Below, piece after piece: positions 26,163 through 34,706 of a DNA stretch of 64,000 nucleotides. Both the position numbers and the translations under genes were made by a program. Each line of letters opens with the position of its first letter. The first letter of the stretch is position 1. Where the stretch lies: the NCBI GenBank assembly GCA_034414595.1, contig DAOULY010000017.1:62001-126000 (forward strand), given 5' to 3'. The notes under the pieces were generated by a model. It was not told where the DNA came from. It saw only the letters and a program-made list of their open reading frames with translations, and did no database searches. Origin of the DNA: DAOULY01 sp034414595 (lineage in GTDB: Bacteria; Chloroflexota; Dehalococcoidia; SZUA-161; JAUWZY01).

Positions 26163-26448
26163 AATCTACCTCCAGCTGAGCTATAATATGCCCTTTTTAT
26201 AACACAGTTATGCTCGGTGCACAAGATCATCGTTGGGCACTTGAGAGATTTAGGGTGCGACCTCGAAGCCGCATTTGCATCAACTTGACCGACAAAGAGC
26301 CAAATTGGTGCCTTGGCTGACGAGGCTGCTATTGGAAATCTTAAGTAGCTCGAGCAGCCTCATTGAATTATAATGTTTGCTATAGATAGACCATGAAGTC
26401 GATAAGCCGAATAGGCGATCTTGATCTTTGAAGGGAAGGACATCTCGC

Positions 26449-27357
26449 TTGCCATACGCAAAGGTAATTGTCAATCCGAATGCCGGTGCTGGAGCAACTG
26501 CCCGGAGGTGGCCACAGATTATGGAGTTGATGAAAAACTTCGGCCTGCGATTCGAGTATGATCTTACTGAGGGACCGGGCCATGCTACCGAACTTGCGGA
26601 ATCAGCAGTAAGGAATGGCTATGGGCTGGTGGTCTCTGTGGGCGGCGATGGCACAGTGAACGAGATTGTGAATGGCCTGTATCACTCCGGCGACATTAGC
26701 AACGTGATGCTGGGCGTCATAAACACAGGGACTGGTGGCGACTACGTCCGCAGCATCGGAATGCCCCGCCGTTACGAGGAGGCTTGCCAACGCCTGACCA
26801 ACCCGAGAAGACTCATCGTAGACCTTGGCACTATGGAATACATGAGCGATGGGCAAGTGATGAAGCGACTTTTCGTCAACTTTGCTGGCCTGGGCTTCGA
26901 TGCTGAGATAGTTAGAGCCACCATCCAGAAGTTCAAGGCCCTGGGTGGCATACCTGCCTATCTTATGGGCTTAATTAGCGCTCTACTATTCTACCGTAAT
27001 AAGGATATATCCATTACTCTTGATGGGGAGGTGGAGGAACAACGAGTCTGCGCTGTGGTGGTGAGCAATGGCAAGTATGGTGGGGGAGGCATGCTTCCTG
27101 CCCCCAATGCGGATCCTACGGATGGTCTGCTCGACGTATTGATAGTGGGCGATGTGAGCAAACCGGACCTGCTGGTGTCGCTACCTCGAATTTACAGAGG
27201 AACCCACCTCAGCCACGGCAAGGTCACTCTGAAAACAGCGAGAGAGATCGAGATAAAGTCTTCGCAGCAGATGCTCCTCCAGGCCGATGGCGAACTCGTG
27301 GGAGAAGCTCCAGCCCGATTCCGTGTTATGCCTGCTGCGCTGACCGTTGCCATATAG
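26449..27357 (+). CDS. Diacylglycerol kinase-catalytic-domain lipid kinase (YegS/DgkB-like)
   Basis: Phosphorylates diacylglycerol or a related lipid with ATP. The 302-residue protein has the VNPNAGAG start, the nucleotide-binding Gly65-Gly-Asp-Gly-Thr69 in VSVGGDGTVNEIVNGL, the GTGGDYVRS segment and a C-terminal LQADGE segment, all in family order. I take TTG at 26449 as the start because GGAAGGA lies eight bases upstream; a TTG at 26428 would add seven residues without a site. A TATAAT at 26369-26374 could be its -10 box. It stands alone between two minus-strand runs. Confidence 0.88.
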   Translation: MPYAKVIVNPNAGAGATARRWPQIMELMKNFGLRFEYDLTEGPGHATELAESAVRNGYGLVVSVGGDGTVNEIVNGLYHSGDISNVMLGVINTGTGGDYVRSIGMPRRYEEACQRLTNPRRLIVDLGTMEYMSDGQVMKRLFVNFAGLGFDAEIVRATIQKFKALGGIPAYLMGLISALLFYRNKDISITLDGEVEEQRVCAVVVSNGKYGGGGMLPAPNADPTDGLLDVLIVGDVSKPDLLVSLPRIYRGTHLSHGKVTLKTAREIEIKSSQQMLLQADGELVGEAPARFRVMPAALTVAI

Positions 27358-27366
27358 ATGCTCTTC

Positions 27367-27434
27367 GCCTCTGCCTTGCACACTTCGCCCATGCCGTTAT
27401 CATCTTGTGTGGCTCGCCTCTATTTGGCAGAGGC
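27367..27434. terminator. Possible bidirectional terminator between convergent genes
   Basis: GCCTCTGCC (27367-27375) and GGCAGAGGC (27426-27434) form 9-bp perfect arms with a shorter inner CACAC/GTGTG pairing. They lie between the converging lipid-kinase and NERD genes, the right arm inside the NERD coding end. The loop is long, so this is only a suggestion. Confidence 0.25.
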
Positions 27435-28112
27435 TTTGAGTATTGATTGGCCTAATTTTTGCAAATCGTGCTCTGAGAGGGAGACCAATGGTTGAGCATT
27501 TTGGATGAATCTGGTCAGCTCGTGCAGGCGCAGTGTAGGTACAGTCGGATTCGTCAGCTCCAGTTGTACCGATGGATTTACAAATACACAAACCGGGCTT
27601 ACCGGCAGGTTGAGTCGAGCTGTACGTTGCACGAAATAGCTGAGGTCTGAGGCATTGCGCTTTACTTGGGCGCTGATGCTATCCATGGGCATAGTCTTCT
27701 TAGCCCCTCGCCTCCTCCTATACCATTCGTCTCCTTTGCAAACGATCGTGCCAGAGTAGTTCTTGGCTTCAATGACGAATACCCCTTTTGGTCCCAAGAT
27801 GATATGGTCGATGTCACCTCTTCCGCCAGGTAATACAATCCCATTAAGCAGATAATAGGAGTCATCCAACCTTTGCAGTGCTCTTGACACCACCTTTTCA
27901 CCTCTGACTCCTGCGTTCCAGATGTGGTACCGCCGGAGGAATGCAGTGCTGAGCGCCAAAGGAGCCCAGCCGATAAGGAGCAGCCACCATGTGAGCCAGA
28001 CTCCCAGCACAAACAAGCTGATGCTGAACGCTACCAATATGGCAAATATACTCAGATTACGCCTCTTGTTGGCTTCTATATATGGATTCTTGACTTCTCT
28101 AAGCACCCTCAT
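27420..28112 (-). CDS. NERD domain (nuclease-related) membrane-anchored protein
   Basis: A 230-residue protein with two adjacent N-terminal hydrophobic helices (about residues 20-65), a short linker and a NERD domain starting at about GVRGEKVVSRAL. The nuclease-like signature is intact: GDIDHIILGPKGVFVIEAKNY, giving the Asp...Glu-x-Lys triad of the PD-(D/E)xK fold. The DNA-processing role of NERD proteins is presumed rather than shown. ATG at 28112 follows AGAGG at about ten bases; a TTG start at 28169 would overlap the upstream gene. Its relation to the neighbouring O-antigen-ligase-like gene is unclear. Confidence 0.82.
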   Translation of the reverse strand: MRVLREVKNPYIEANKRRNLSIFAILVAFSISLFVLGVWLTWWLLLIGWAPLALSTAFLRRYHIWNAGVRGEKVVSRALQRLDDSYYLLNGIVLPGGRGDIDHIILGPKGVFVIEAKNYSGTIVCKGDEWYRRRRGAKKTMPMDSISAQVKRNASDLSYFVQRTARLNLPVSPVCVFVNPSVQLELTNPTVPTLRLHELTRFIQNAQPLVSLSEHDLQKLGQSILKASAK

Positions 28113-28137
28113 TCTCGGAATTACCTCTGCTTTATGT

Positions 28138-29280
28138 CTACGATTCCTTGTGCTCTCGGGATTCCTCAAGGGCTGGCTGCTCTTCCCTTAACAGCCGGCG
28201 TGCCGTGACCAAGAGCACCGCCAGGATACAGGGGATGGGCGAAAACAGATAGTGATAGACCCCTCCCACAATGGCTGGCATGCCGAATGGGGCGCTCTCA
28301 ATAAACCCCAACGCCAGTGTAACAACACAAGCCAGCACCACTCCTGCTCCGAAGCCATACCAGGGGTGTTTTCTGTCTGAATATAGGATATCGGCACAGA
28401 CCTTGGCTCCCGCCGCCAGGGCGCAGACGAAGGCAACCATGCCAGGGACACCCAGGTTCGCATAGATTTCTAGGTACAGGCTATGTACGTGGAGGCCTTC
28501 GCCTCCGAAGTTGATAGTTCCTGACTCGAGCGGCCAGCAGCCCAAGCCCAGTCCTGTCCAGGTGTGGGAGCCTGTCATCAGTTCGAGTGTGGGAAACCAG
28601 CGCACAATCATCCTGACCTTGATGCTTGACAGGAGGAATAGCCTCCCCAGGGAGCCTTGGCTGTGTGTGAAAACAAGGACCACAGCTATCAGGGCCGAGG
28701 CAAAAAGCCCGGAGATGACGCGCAACACCAGCCTTTGTCTGAAAACGACAACACCGATGGCGATGGCTGCTACTATGAATGCCCCTATGCCCAACCCGCT
28801 GGGGAAGTCGGCTGCTCTATTGGCTTGTATTGGGGCGATTATGAAGAATGCAATCAGCCCTGCTATAGCGAAGGGGAATCCTATCTTCAGCATACGGACA
28901 GGAGCGGGATAATTCACCAGGGAATAGTAAGCTGCTGTCAGTACCAGGAAGCTCTGGAGAGCACCCACGCCGACTCGGCGGTCCGGCGACACCACGATGC
29001 CCAGGATTACGCTTATCAGGAAAAGCACTATGGGGATGTCGAACGGGGTGCGCTGTGTCAAGCGGCCGCTCCTGGCGAGCCGCACCGGGAAATAGGCCAG
29101 GGCTAAGGCCAATATCAGCCAGGGGAGAAAGGTGGGCCAGTTGAGGAAGATGGCAGCATGCACCAAGCAAGCAGCAAATATCAGCCAGATGAACTCTGTT
29201 GCCAGAAAGAAATTGCCTACCTTAGCTAGGTTCGCTGAAAACCCAGTATTCCTCTGATCGGGAATCCCTTCATCGGCCAT
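28138..29280 (-). CDS. O-antigen ligase / polymerase-like membrane protein (Wzy/WaaL family)
   Basis: A 380-residue protein with about ten hydrophobic helices and a large loop before the last pair. The loop has TGLGLGCWPLESG and HVHSLYLEIYANLGVPGM, the H-x-x-x-L-x-x-x-x-x-x-G-x-x-G signature of the Wzy_C/O-antigen ligase family. Such enzymes polymerise or attach lipid-linked glycans on the outer face of the membrane. It diverges from the large glycan locus on the plus strand and is the only visible polymerase- or ligase-like gene. The start ATG at 29280 has a weak ribosome site. Confidence 0.8.
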   Translation of the reverse strand: MADEGIPDQRNTGFSANLAKVGNFFLATEFIWLIFAACLVHAAIFLNWPTFLPWLILALALAYFPVRLARSGRLTQRTPFDIPIVLFLISVILGIVVSPDRRVGVGALQSFLVLTAAYYSLVNYPAPVRMLKIGFPFAIAGLIAFFIIAPIQANRAADFPSGLGIGAFIVAAIAIGVVVFRQRLVLRVISGLFASALIAVVLVFTHSQGSLGRLFLLSSIKVRMIVRWFPTLELMTGSHTWTGLGLGCWPLESGTINFGGEGLHVHSLYLEIYANLGVPGMVAFVCALAAGAKVCADILYSDRKHPWYGFGAGVVLACVVTLALGFIESAPFGMPAIVGGVYHYLFSPIPCILAVLLVTARRLLREEQPALEESREHKES

Positions 29281-29353
29281 CTCAAACTCAAAATGCGAAT
29301 TCGTCGTTATCTTACCAGCCCAAGTAGAGTGAGCGCAAGTGCTGCTTCTTGCC

Positions 29354-29388
29354 TTGCTCTATTGAGTCTAACTGGACTATAATAGTCC
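29354..29388 (+). promoter_or_regulatory. Candidate promoter with a 15-base palindrome over the -10 box
   Basis: TTGCTC (29354-29359) is followed after 18 bases by TATAAT (29378-29383). The -10 box lies inside a perfect palindrome, GGACTATAATAGTCC (29374-29388), seven-base arms around one base. The site sits in the divergent gap between the ligase-like gene and the DUF1616 gene, so a repressor bound there could control one or both. The palindrome may also be chance. Confidence 0.4.
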
Positions 29389-29442
29389 TGTTATGGACTT
29401 GGTATCCCACCGCACGCTGCGAGGCATCTGGATAGAGTGCAA

Positions 29443-30378
29443 ATGCGACGGAACTGGATTGAAAGAGACCTCATCATCATCGTTGTCCTGACGCTCGTTC
29501 TCATTCTGATCATAGCAGCATTTCCTGTGACGGCGCTACGTCTTATCTTAGGACTGCCCTTCCTTCTTTTTTCCCCAGGGTATGTCTTGATTGCGGCTCT
29601 ATTTCCCAGGAAGGGAAGCCTAGGTGGCCTGGAACGGATCGCTCTTAGCTTCGGACTGTCCATCGCTGTAACTCCGCTTATCGGGCTTATCCTCAACTAT
29701 ATGCCGTGGGGCATAAGGCTTTACCCCATCCTTATAGCGCAGGCTCTCTTCATCGTCGCTATTGCTGGCATCACTTGGTATCGGCGCAAGAGACTTCCCC
29801 AGGAGGAGCGCTTTTCAGTCCCCTTTCTGTATCGGCTGCCGAGCCTGAGTTGGCACGGTGAGAGCCGCTGGGATAAGTTGCTCATAATTTTCTTGGCCGT
29901 TTCCATAGCAGGGGCTACAGGGACATTCATCTATACTGTTGCTGTGCCCAAGGATGGAGAGAAGTTCACCGAGTTCTACATCTTAGGCAGCAATGGCGAG
30001 TTTGACGGCTATCCCACGGAGTTTACACTGGATGGCACTGGGCAGGTAATCCGTGTCAAATATGACTACCAGGACGGTGCAACTGAGGAGGACGAAGACA
30101 CGGGCGAGGTAGTCTTATCCGTGGTCAACAGGGAGCAGGGGAGAACGGACTACCGGATCGAGCTTGTGATTGGTGGCGAGCCGAGCCAGATAGAGTTGGA
30201 TGGCTGGCACGATGAACTTTCATTCTCGCTTGATGATGGAGATAAATGGGAGCATGTCATCGGTTTTGCTCCTCAAACGGTGGGGGATGACCAGAAGGCG
30301 GAATTTCTGCTGCTTAAGGCTGACGAGAGCGAGGCTGCACCTTCCATTCACCTTTGGATCGATGTTAAACAGGGATAA
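29443..30378 (+). CDS. DUF1616 membrane protein
   Basis: A 311-residue protein of the DUF1616 type: about four N-terminal helices (residues 10-110), a further helix near 145-165 and an extracytoplasmic beta-rich domain of about 140 residues. That domain begins with YTVAVPKDGEKFTEFYILG, the family's most recognisable stretch. The domain is acidic. Members accompany surface-glycan genes in archaea and some bacteria, but no activity is known. The in-frame ATG at 29443 is preferred over a GTG two codons upstream. It opens the plus-strand locus. Confidence 0.78.
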   Translation: MRRNWIERDLIIIVVLTLVLILIIAAFPVTALRLILGLPFLLFSPGYVLIAALFPRKGSLGGLERIALSFGLSIAVTPLIGLILNYMPWGIRLYPILIAQALFIVAIAGITWYRRKRLPQEERFSVPFLYRLPSLSWHGESRWDKLLIIFLAVSIAGATGTFIYTVAVPKDGEKFTEFYILGSNGEFDGYPTEFTLDGTGQVIRVKYDYQDGATEEDEDTGEVVLSVVNREQGRTDYRIELVIGGEPSQIELDGWHDELSFSLDDGDKWEHVIGFAPQTVGDDQKAEFLLLKADESEAAPSIHLWIDVKQG

Positions 30379-30393
30379 TCCCCCATTAGTAGC

Positions 30394-30422
30394 TTGACTG
30401 GAATGGTACTGTGGGCTACACT
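30394..30422 (+). promoter_or_regulatory. Candidate sigma-70 promoter of the glycan operon
   Basis: TTGACT (30394-30399) and TACACT (30417-30422) are separated by exactly 17 bases and lie about 57 bases before the first glycosyltransferase gene. The two hexamers match consensus at five and four positions. This is a credible main promoter for the genes that follow closely packed from 30479. Confidence 0.5.
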
Positions 30423-30478
30423 TTTTGGTGTTATACGCGGAGATGACTTCTGAAGAGGAATACGGGAGCTGGTAGACT

Positions 30479-31237
30479 ATGTATCGTGAGCAGAAAGTTG
30501 GCGTGGTGGTACTAGCTTATAGGGTAGAAAAACAAATCAAGGACGTCATTGAGAAGTTGCCCGATTTCGTGGATCAGGTCTATGTCATTGATGATGGCAG
30601 CCCGGACAGGACGTCAGAGATAGTCAGGATGCTCGATCATCGCCATGTCAACTTGATACAGCATGAAGCCAATTTAGGTCCTGGGGGTGCTTTATCGGCA
30701 GGCTACCGGGCTGCTTTGGTCGATGGCATGGATGTTGTGGTCAAAGTCGATGGTGATGGCCAGATGCCGATGGAGCAGATGGAGAACCTCCTCATCCCGA
30801 TAATAGAGAGCCGGGTGGACTACACTAAAGGTGACCGGCTGTCCATCCCCGAAAACCGCCGGGGTATGCCCCGCTTCAGACTGTTTGGCAATCTGATACT
30901 GACTTGGCTAACCCGTGTCGCCAGCGGCTACTGGCGACTCAATGATTCCCAGAACGGCTTCACCGCGATCTCAAAGAAGGCGCTCCAGTCCCTCAACCTG
31001 AATTTGTATTATTATTACGGATATCTGAATGATATTCTGGTTCAGCTTAACGCTAACCACTTCAAGACCATAGATGTGCCCATGCCGGCCCGGTATAGGG
31101 ATGAGAGATCATCCATACGCCTCTATCCCTACGTTCCTAAGATGTCCTTCTTGTTGCTGAGAAGGTTCATGTGGCGGCAGAAGATGAAGTGCCTGTCTTA
31201 CATAGGGAAACATCATGAAATGCAAGATTCCAGTTGA
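30479..31237 (+). CDS. Dolichol-phosphate-mannosyltransferase-like GT2
   Basis: Likely transfers a sugar from a nucleotide sugar to a polyprenyl phosphate, making the donor that GT-C enzymes use outside the membrane. The 252-residue soluble GT-A protein has VVVLAYRVEKQI, VIDDGSPDRTSE near 38 and the metal site Asp91-Gly-Asp93 in VKVDGDGQMP, then the RLFGNLILTWLTR segment of the DPM1 branch. It lacks C-terminal membrane helices, like the single-domain DPM1 type. It is the first gene after the 30394-30422 promoter and overlaps the acyltransferase gene by 23 bases. Confidence 0.85.
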   Translation: MYREQKVGVVVLAYRVEKQIKDVIEKLPDFVDQVYVIDDGSPDRTSEIVRMLDHRHVNLIQHEANLGPGGALSAGYRAALVDGMDVVVKVDGDGQMPMEQMENLLIPIIESRVDYTKGDRLSIPENRRGMPRFRLFGNLILTWLTRVASGYWRLNDSQNGFTAISKKALQSLNLNLYYYYGYLNDILVQLNANHFKTIDVPMPARYRDERSSIRLYPYVPKMSFLLLRRFMWRQKMKCLSYIGKHHEMQDSS

Positions 31238-31790
31238 AAAACAGAGTTTGGTATGTTTTTCACAGGCCTCTATTCTGACAACAATGCGGCGGTCAGCCGA
31301 GCAACATGGCTATAATACAGTCTGGGGAGCACTATGGTTCACATTATGGGCGGTAGTAGATCACATGTTGCAGACAGGTGCTCAGTTTAGCCCGATACCA
31401 GGCATAAGGATTTGGCTGCAGAAGAGGAGGGGGGTCAAGATAGGGAAAAACGTTCAGATTGGCCCCTTGGTAGCTTTGGACTACGTGTTCCCAAATTTTG
31501 TGTTCGTTGGTGATGGTGTATCAATCGCAGGATGGAATTATATATTAACACATGTCACCCCGCTTGAATATCATCGGGATGATTTTGATAGCTATGTTGC
31601 ACCTGTCAGGATAGAGAAAAATGCTTGGATAGCAATTGGAGCCATAATCCTGCCGGGGGTCACAGTGGGGGAGGGTGCCGTTGTAGCTGCTGGTTCTCTT
31701 GTTACTGAGGATGTCCCCCCTCACACGATGGTTGCAGGGGTTCCTGCTCGGGTGATAAAGCACTTGAATAGATATCAAGACAAAGGCTAA
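31215..31790 (+). CDS. Left-handed beta-helix acyltransferase (maltose-O-acetyltransferase-like)
   Basis: Probably acetylates a sugar of the surface glycan. The 191-residue protein has hexapeptide repeats (GVKIGKNVQIGP, VFVGDGVSIAGWN, AWIAIGAIILPGVTVGEGAVVAAGSLVTEDVPP) and the closing AGVPARVIK of the family. The usual catalytic His stands in the ILTHVTPLEYH segment. The N-terminal 60 residues are longer and more hydrophobic than in simple maltose acetyltransferases. AGGGA precedes the ATG. Confidence 0.82.
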   Translation: MKCKIPVEKQSLVCFSQASILTTMRRSAEQHGYNTVWGALWFTLWAVVDHMLQTGAQFSPIPGIRIWLQKRRGVKIGKNVQIGPLVALDYVFPNFVFVGDGVSIAGWNYILTHVTPLEYHRDDFDSYVAPVRIEKNAWIAIGAIILPGVTVGEGAVVAAGSLVTEDVPPHTMVAGVPARVIKHLNRYQDKG

Positions 31791-31810
31791 AGAGGCGGTG
31801 CAATTACGAC

Positions 31811-32554
31811 ATGGTTCTACAGGAAAAGGTTGCTCTGATAACGGGTAGTTCCAGAGGGATAGGAGGAGCTACGGCCTTAGCTTTTGCTCGGGAAGGTGCA
31901 GACATCGTCATCAACTATTTGAGCTCTAAGCAACTGGCAGAGGAAAATGTGGATTCAATTCGTTCCCTAGGCCGCAGAGCCTTCGCTTTGCAAGCAGATG
32001 TCACTGAATATAACCAGGTGAGGAGGATGGTGGATTCTGCTTTGGACAAATTCCAGAGGATAGATATCCTGGTCAACTGCGCCGGTGTTAACAAGGATAG
32101 CACTCTGGGCAAGATGTCTGTTGAGATGTGGGACGAGGTGCTCAGTGTCAACCTCACGGGCACTTTTAATTGTACCAAGGCAGTAATCGATCATATGAAG
32201 CAACGAGGAAGCGGCAGGGTGATTAACATCTCCTCTGTAGTTGGGCAGATTGGGGTGATTGGCACCTCAAACTACGCTGCTGCTAAAGCAGGCGTATTCG
32301 GCTTCACTAAAGCGGTAGCTAAAGAAGTTGCACTCAAAAATATAACGGTCAACGCCTTAGCGTTAGGCTATTTCGATGTCGGGATGCTTCGGAGACTTTC
32401 ACAAAGTGTTCAACAAGATATTCTGCAGCGAATCCCTATGAATCGGTTTGGCAGAGTGGAAGAGGTGACGCAGGTGGTGGTGTTTTTGGCATCAGATGCC
32501 TCCAGTTATATTACCGGGCAAGTTATCCATTTAGACGGTGGTTACTATATGTGA
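31811..32554 (+). CDS. Short-chain dehydrogenase/reductase (FabG-like)
   Basis: An NAD(P)-dependent reductase of 247 residues with the nucleotide motif TGSSRGIG (11-18), the NCAGV segment and the catalytic set Ser142, Tyr155 and Lys159 (YAAAK). By sequence it is 3-oxoacyl-ACP reductase-like. Sitting between an acyltransferase and a deacetylase in a glycan locus, it more likely reduces a sugar or a glycan substituent than acts in fatty-acid synthesis (inference). Confidence 0.85.
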   Translation: MVLQEKVALITGSSRGIGGATALAFAREGADIVINYLSSKQLAEENVDSIRSLGRRAFALQADVTEYNQVRRMVDSALDKFQRIDILVNCAGVNKDSTLGKMSVEMWDEVLSVNLTGTFNCTKAVIDHMKQRGSGRVINISSVVGQIGVIGTSNYAAAKAGVFGFTKAVAKEVALKNITVNALALGYFDVGMLRRLSQSVQQDILQRIPMNRFGRVEEVTQVVVFLASDASSYITGQVIHLDGGYYM

Positions 32555-32588
32555 CCACGCTTGTTTAGTTCGGAGGGGCGCGAGTCAA

Positions 32589-33371
32589 TTGTCCGTGAGT
32601 GAAAAAATAGCCTGTCTAACCCTCGATCTTGAGCAAGATTATGGACGTACTACCACATATGACTGTTTTGCTCATGTCGAGAAGCTTTGCGAAGTCCTGC
32701 TAAAGCATGAGGCAAAACTCACCAGCTTCGTTGCTGGTAAGATATTAGATGAGAAACATGACATCATCGATAAACTATCAAAGATTGATACCGAGTTCGC
32801 ATTGCACTCGTACACTCATAACATATTGGAGACCCAAGATACAGAAATGGAGATCAAGAGGGCAAAAGCTGCTTATAGGAATTACTTTGGCAGAAATCCC
32901 ATCGGGTATCGTGCACCCCAGGGCAGAATCTCAGAGATTCACTTTAAGGCATTGAGAGCAGAGGGGTTTGTTTTTGATTCGAGCATGATCCCGACTTTGC
33001 GTCCCGGGGTATACAACAACTTAACTTCTCCGACGCAGCCTTACTATGTCGAAGGCGTATTAGAGATTCCCTTCTCAGTAATTCCACTAATTCGCCTTCC
33101 TTTGATAATGAGCTATATGAAACTTCTCGGTAGAGCATATAACCTGTTGCTCAGAATTTTCGGGCTCCCAAGCATTGTGGTCTTTGATTTTCACCTTCAC
33201 GACCTTTTCAAAGCAGAGTCCCTCAACGAGCTTCCCGTGAAATATCGGATTGTCCACAATAGGAATGCTTCGGAAGCACTGGGAATTTTCAACTCGTTTG
33301 TTGCCTTACTGAGAAGCAAAGGATATGATTTCTTAACGATGGGACAACTGGCAGACAAATTATCAAAATGA
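32589..33371 (+). CDS. Polysaccharide deacetylase (NodB/PuuE-like)
   Basis: Removes N- or O-acetyl groups from sugars. The 260-residue protein shows LTLDLEQDYG (acidic metal residues), FALHSYTHN (the H-x-x-x-H metal pair) and the GYRAPQGR motif, in the usual order. There is no signal peptide, so it should act inside the cell on a precursor. TTG at 32589 is chosen because GGAGGGG lies ten bases upstream; a GTG at 32538 would run back into the previous gene. It overlaps the next gene by four bases (ATGA). Confidence 0.8.
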   Translation: MSVSEKIACLTLDLEQDYGRTTTYDCFAHVEKLCEVLLKHEAKLTSFVAGKILDEKHDIIDKLSKIDTEFALHSYTHNILETQDTEMEIKRAKAAYRNYFGRNPIGYRAPQGRISEIHFKALRAEGFVFDSSMIPTLRPGVYNNLTSPTQPYYVEGVLEIPFSVIPLIRLPLIMSYMKLLGRAYNLLLRIFGLPSIVVFDFHLHDLFKAESLNELPVKYRIVHNRNASEALGIFNSFVALLRSKGYDFLTMGQLADKLSK

Positions 33372-34576
33372 GAATTCTCATAATTCAGGAGACAGACTGG
33401 CTCAAGAGAGGACCTCACGATCACCATCACCTGGCAGAAAAATTATCGATCAGAGGTCATCAGATTCACGTTATTGACCATGAGCTTCTCTGGAGAGCAG
33501 AAGGCAAAAGGGAATTGTATTCCCGGCGGCAAGTCTTTGGCGAGGTCTCCAAGATATACCAAGGCGGGCGAGTGACGTTGATTCGCCCCGGCATTATGAA
33601 AATAAGGATCCCTGGGCTGGATTACCTCTCCCTGATATTTTCTCATCGGCGCGAAATCGAACGCCAAATAAGGGAATTTGCCCCAGATGCAATTATCTCA
33701 CTTGGCATCCTCAATAGCTACTTAGCTATGAGGGCAGCAAACAAAAACAGCATTCCCTTTGTCTATTATTGGGGGGATGTGCCGCATCTGTTGATACCTT
33801 TCAAGTGTTTTCGACCTCTGGGGAAGTTTGTTGAAGGGAAAACATTGAGACACACAGGTGTGGCGCTGGCGACCAACAAGCGCCTCAGAGCCCGGCTGGT
33901 TGAGATAGGGGCCCATCCTGGGCGGGCCTATGTCTTGAGCCACGGCATTGATTTTGAAAGGTTCAATCCAGAGCTTGTCTCTGGCAGTAAGGTGAGGGAG
34001 CAATATGGAATCGGGCAAGATGATGTCGTGATTACCTACATTGGCAGGCTTTCTCGGATCACAGGTGTCAGGGAGGTTGCCTTTGATCTCTCCAAAGTTG
34101 ACAACTCTCAACTCAAATTCCTTGTGGTGGGTACAGGATCACGAGAGGGGGAACTTCGACAAATGCAACAGGGGCTTGAGTTGCAGGAAAAGATGATCAT
34201 AACCGGTCGCAGACCCTACGAAGAAATCCCTGGCCTGGTAGCTGCTTCCGATATTTGCCTGCTTCCCTTCCATAATGTGGAACTGATGAGAGACATCGTC
34301 CCCATAAAAATTCTGGACTACATGGCTATGGGAAAACCCGTAATCTCGACCAGGCTTCCCGGGGTGGTGGAGGAATTCGGCGAGAACAATGGCATTATCT
34401 ATGTAGATAAGCCCGAGGATGTGGTCAACAAGGCAATAGAACTGGCGGCCCAACGGGATTTAGCGGAGCTTGGAGCAAAGGCGAGGGAATTTGTCGCGGG
34501 AAGTAGTTGGGACAGCACCACGGATGAACTCGAGAGGATTCTGACTGAGGCTGTGAGGAAGAAGCAAATGTCCTGA
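33368..34576 (+). CDS. Glycosyltransferase family 4 (GT-B)
   Basis: A 402-residue GT-B enzyme that builds the repeat unit. The C-terminal half has VVITYIGRLSRITGV, LKFLVVGTGSREGELR and ICLLPFHNVELMRDIVPIKILDYMAMGKPVISTRLPG, with the E-x-x-x-x-x-x-E region (ELMRDIV...IK) characteristic of family 4. The nucleotide-sugar donor is unknown. It ends at 34576, and a diverged copy of its last 40 codons reappears at 37557-37670 ahead of the intact rmlD-like gene. Confidence 0.87.
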   Translation: MRILIIQETDWLKRGPHDHHHLAEKLSIRGHQIHVIDHELLWRAEGKRELYSRRQVFGEVSKIYQGGRVTLIRPGIMKIRIPGLDYLSLIFSHRREIERQIREFAPDAIISLGILNSYLAMRAANKNSIPFVYYWGDVPHLLIPFKCFRPLGKFVEGKTLRHTGVALATNKRLRARLVEIGAHPGRAYVLSHGIDFERFNPELVSGSKVREQYGIGQDDVVITYIGRLSRITGVREVAFDLSKVDNSQLKFLVVGTGSREGELRQMQQGLELQEKMIITGRRPYEEIPGLVAASDICLLPFHNVELMRDIVPIKILDYMAMGKPVISTRLPGVVEEFGENNGIIYVDKPEDVVNKAIELAAQRDLAELGAKAREFVAGSSWDSTTDELERILTEAVRKKQMS

Positions 34577-34700
34577 TCCTGGAAGAAAATGACCGATGAA
34601 GGTATTGATCTTTGGTGTCGTAGGGATGCCGGGGCATAAGCTATATCAATTGCTATCGCCAACATTTGATGTCACCGGCACCATCGGAGGGGACTACAGC
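34469..34700 (+). repeat. Direct repeat, copy 1: GT4 end plus rmlD start
   Basis: Pairs with 37557-37794. The two stretches share the end of the GT4 gene, the spacer (ATCCT-GAAGAAA) and the first 35 codons of the rmlD-like gene in the same order, with roughly three quarters of bases identical by eye. They bracket the membrane-protein and methyltransferase genes. Confidence 0.8.
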
Positions 34701-34703
34701 TAA
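34596..34703 (+). pseudogene. Truncated rmlD-like stub (35 codons)
   Basis: Starts with MKVLIFGVVGMPGHKLYQLL and matches 27 of the first 35 residues of the intact rmlD-like protein at 37690, then stops at a TAA just before the membrane-protein gene. The nucleotide-binding glycine motif is present but the rest of the fold is gone. It is the left-hand scar of the duplicated GT4-rmlD junction. Confidence 0.8.
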
Positions 34704-34706
34704 GCT

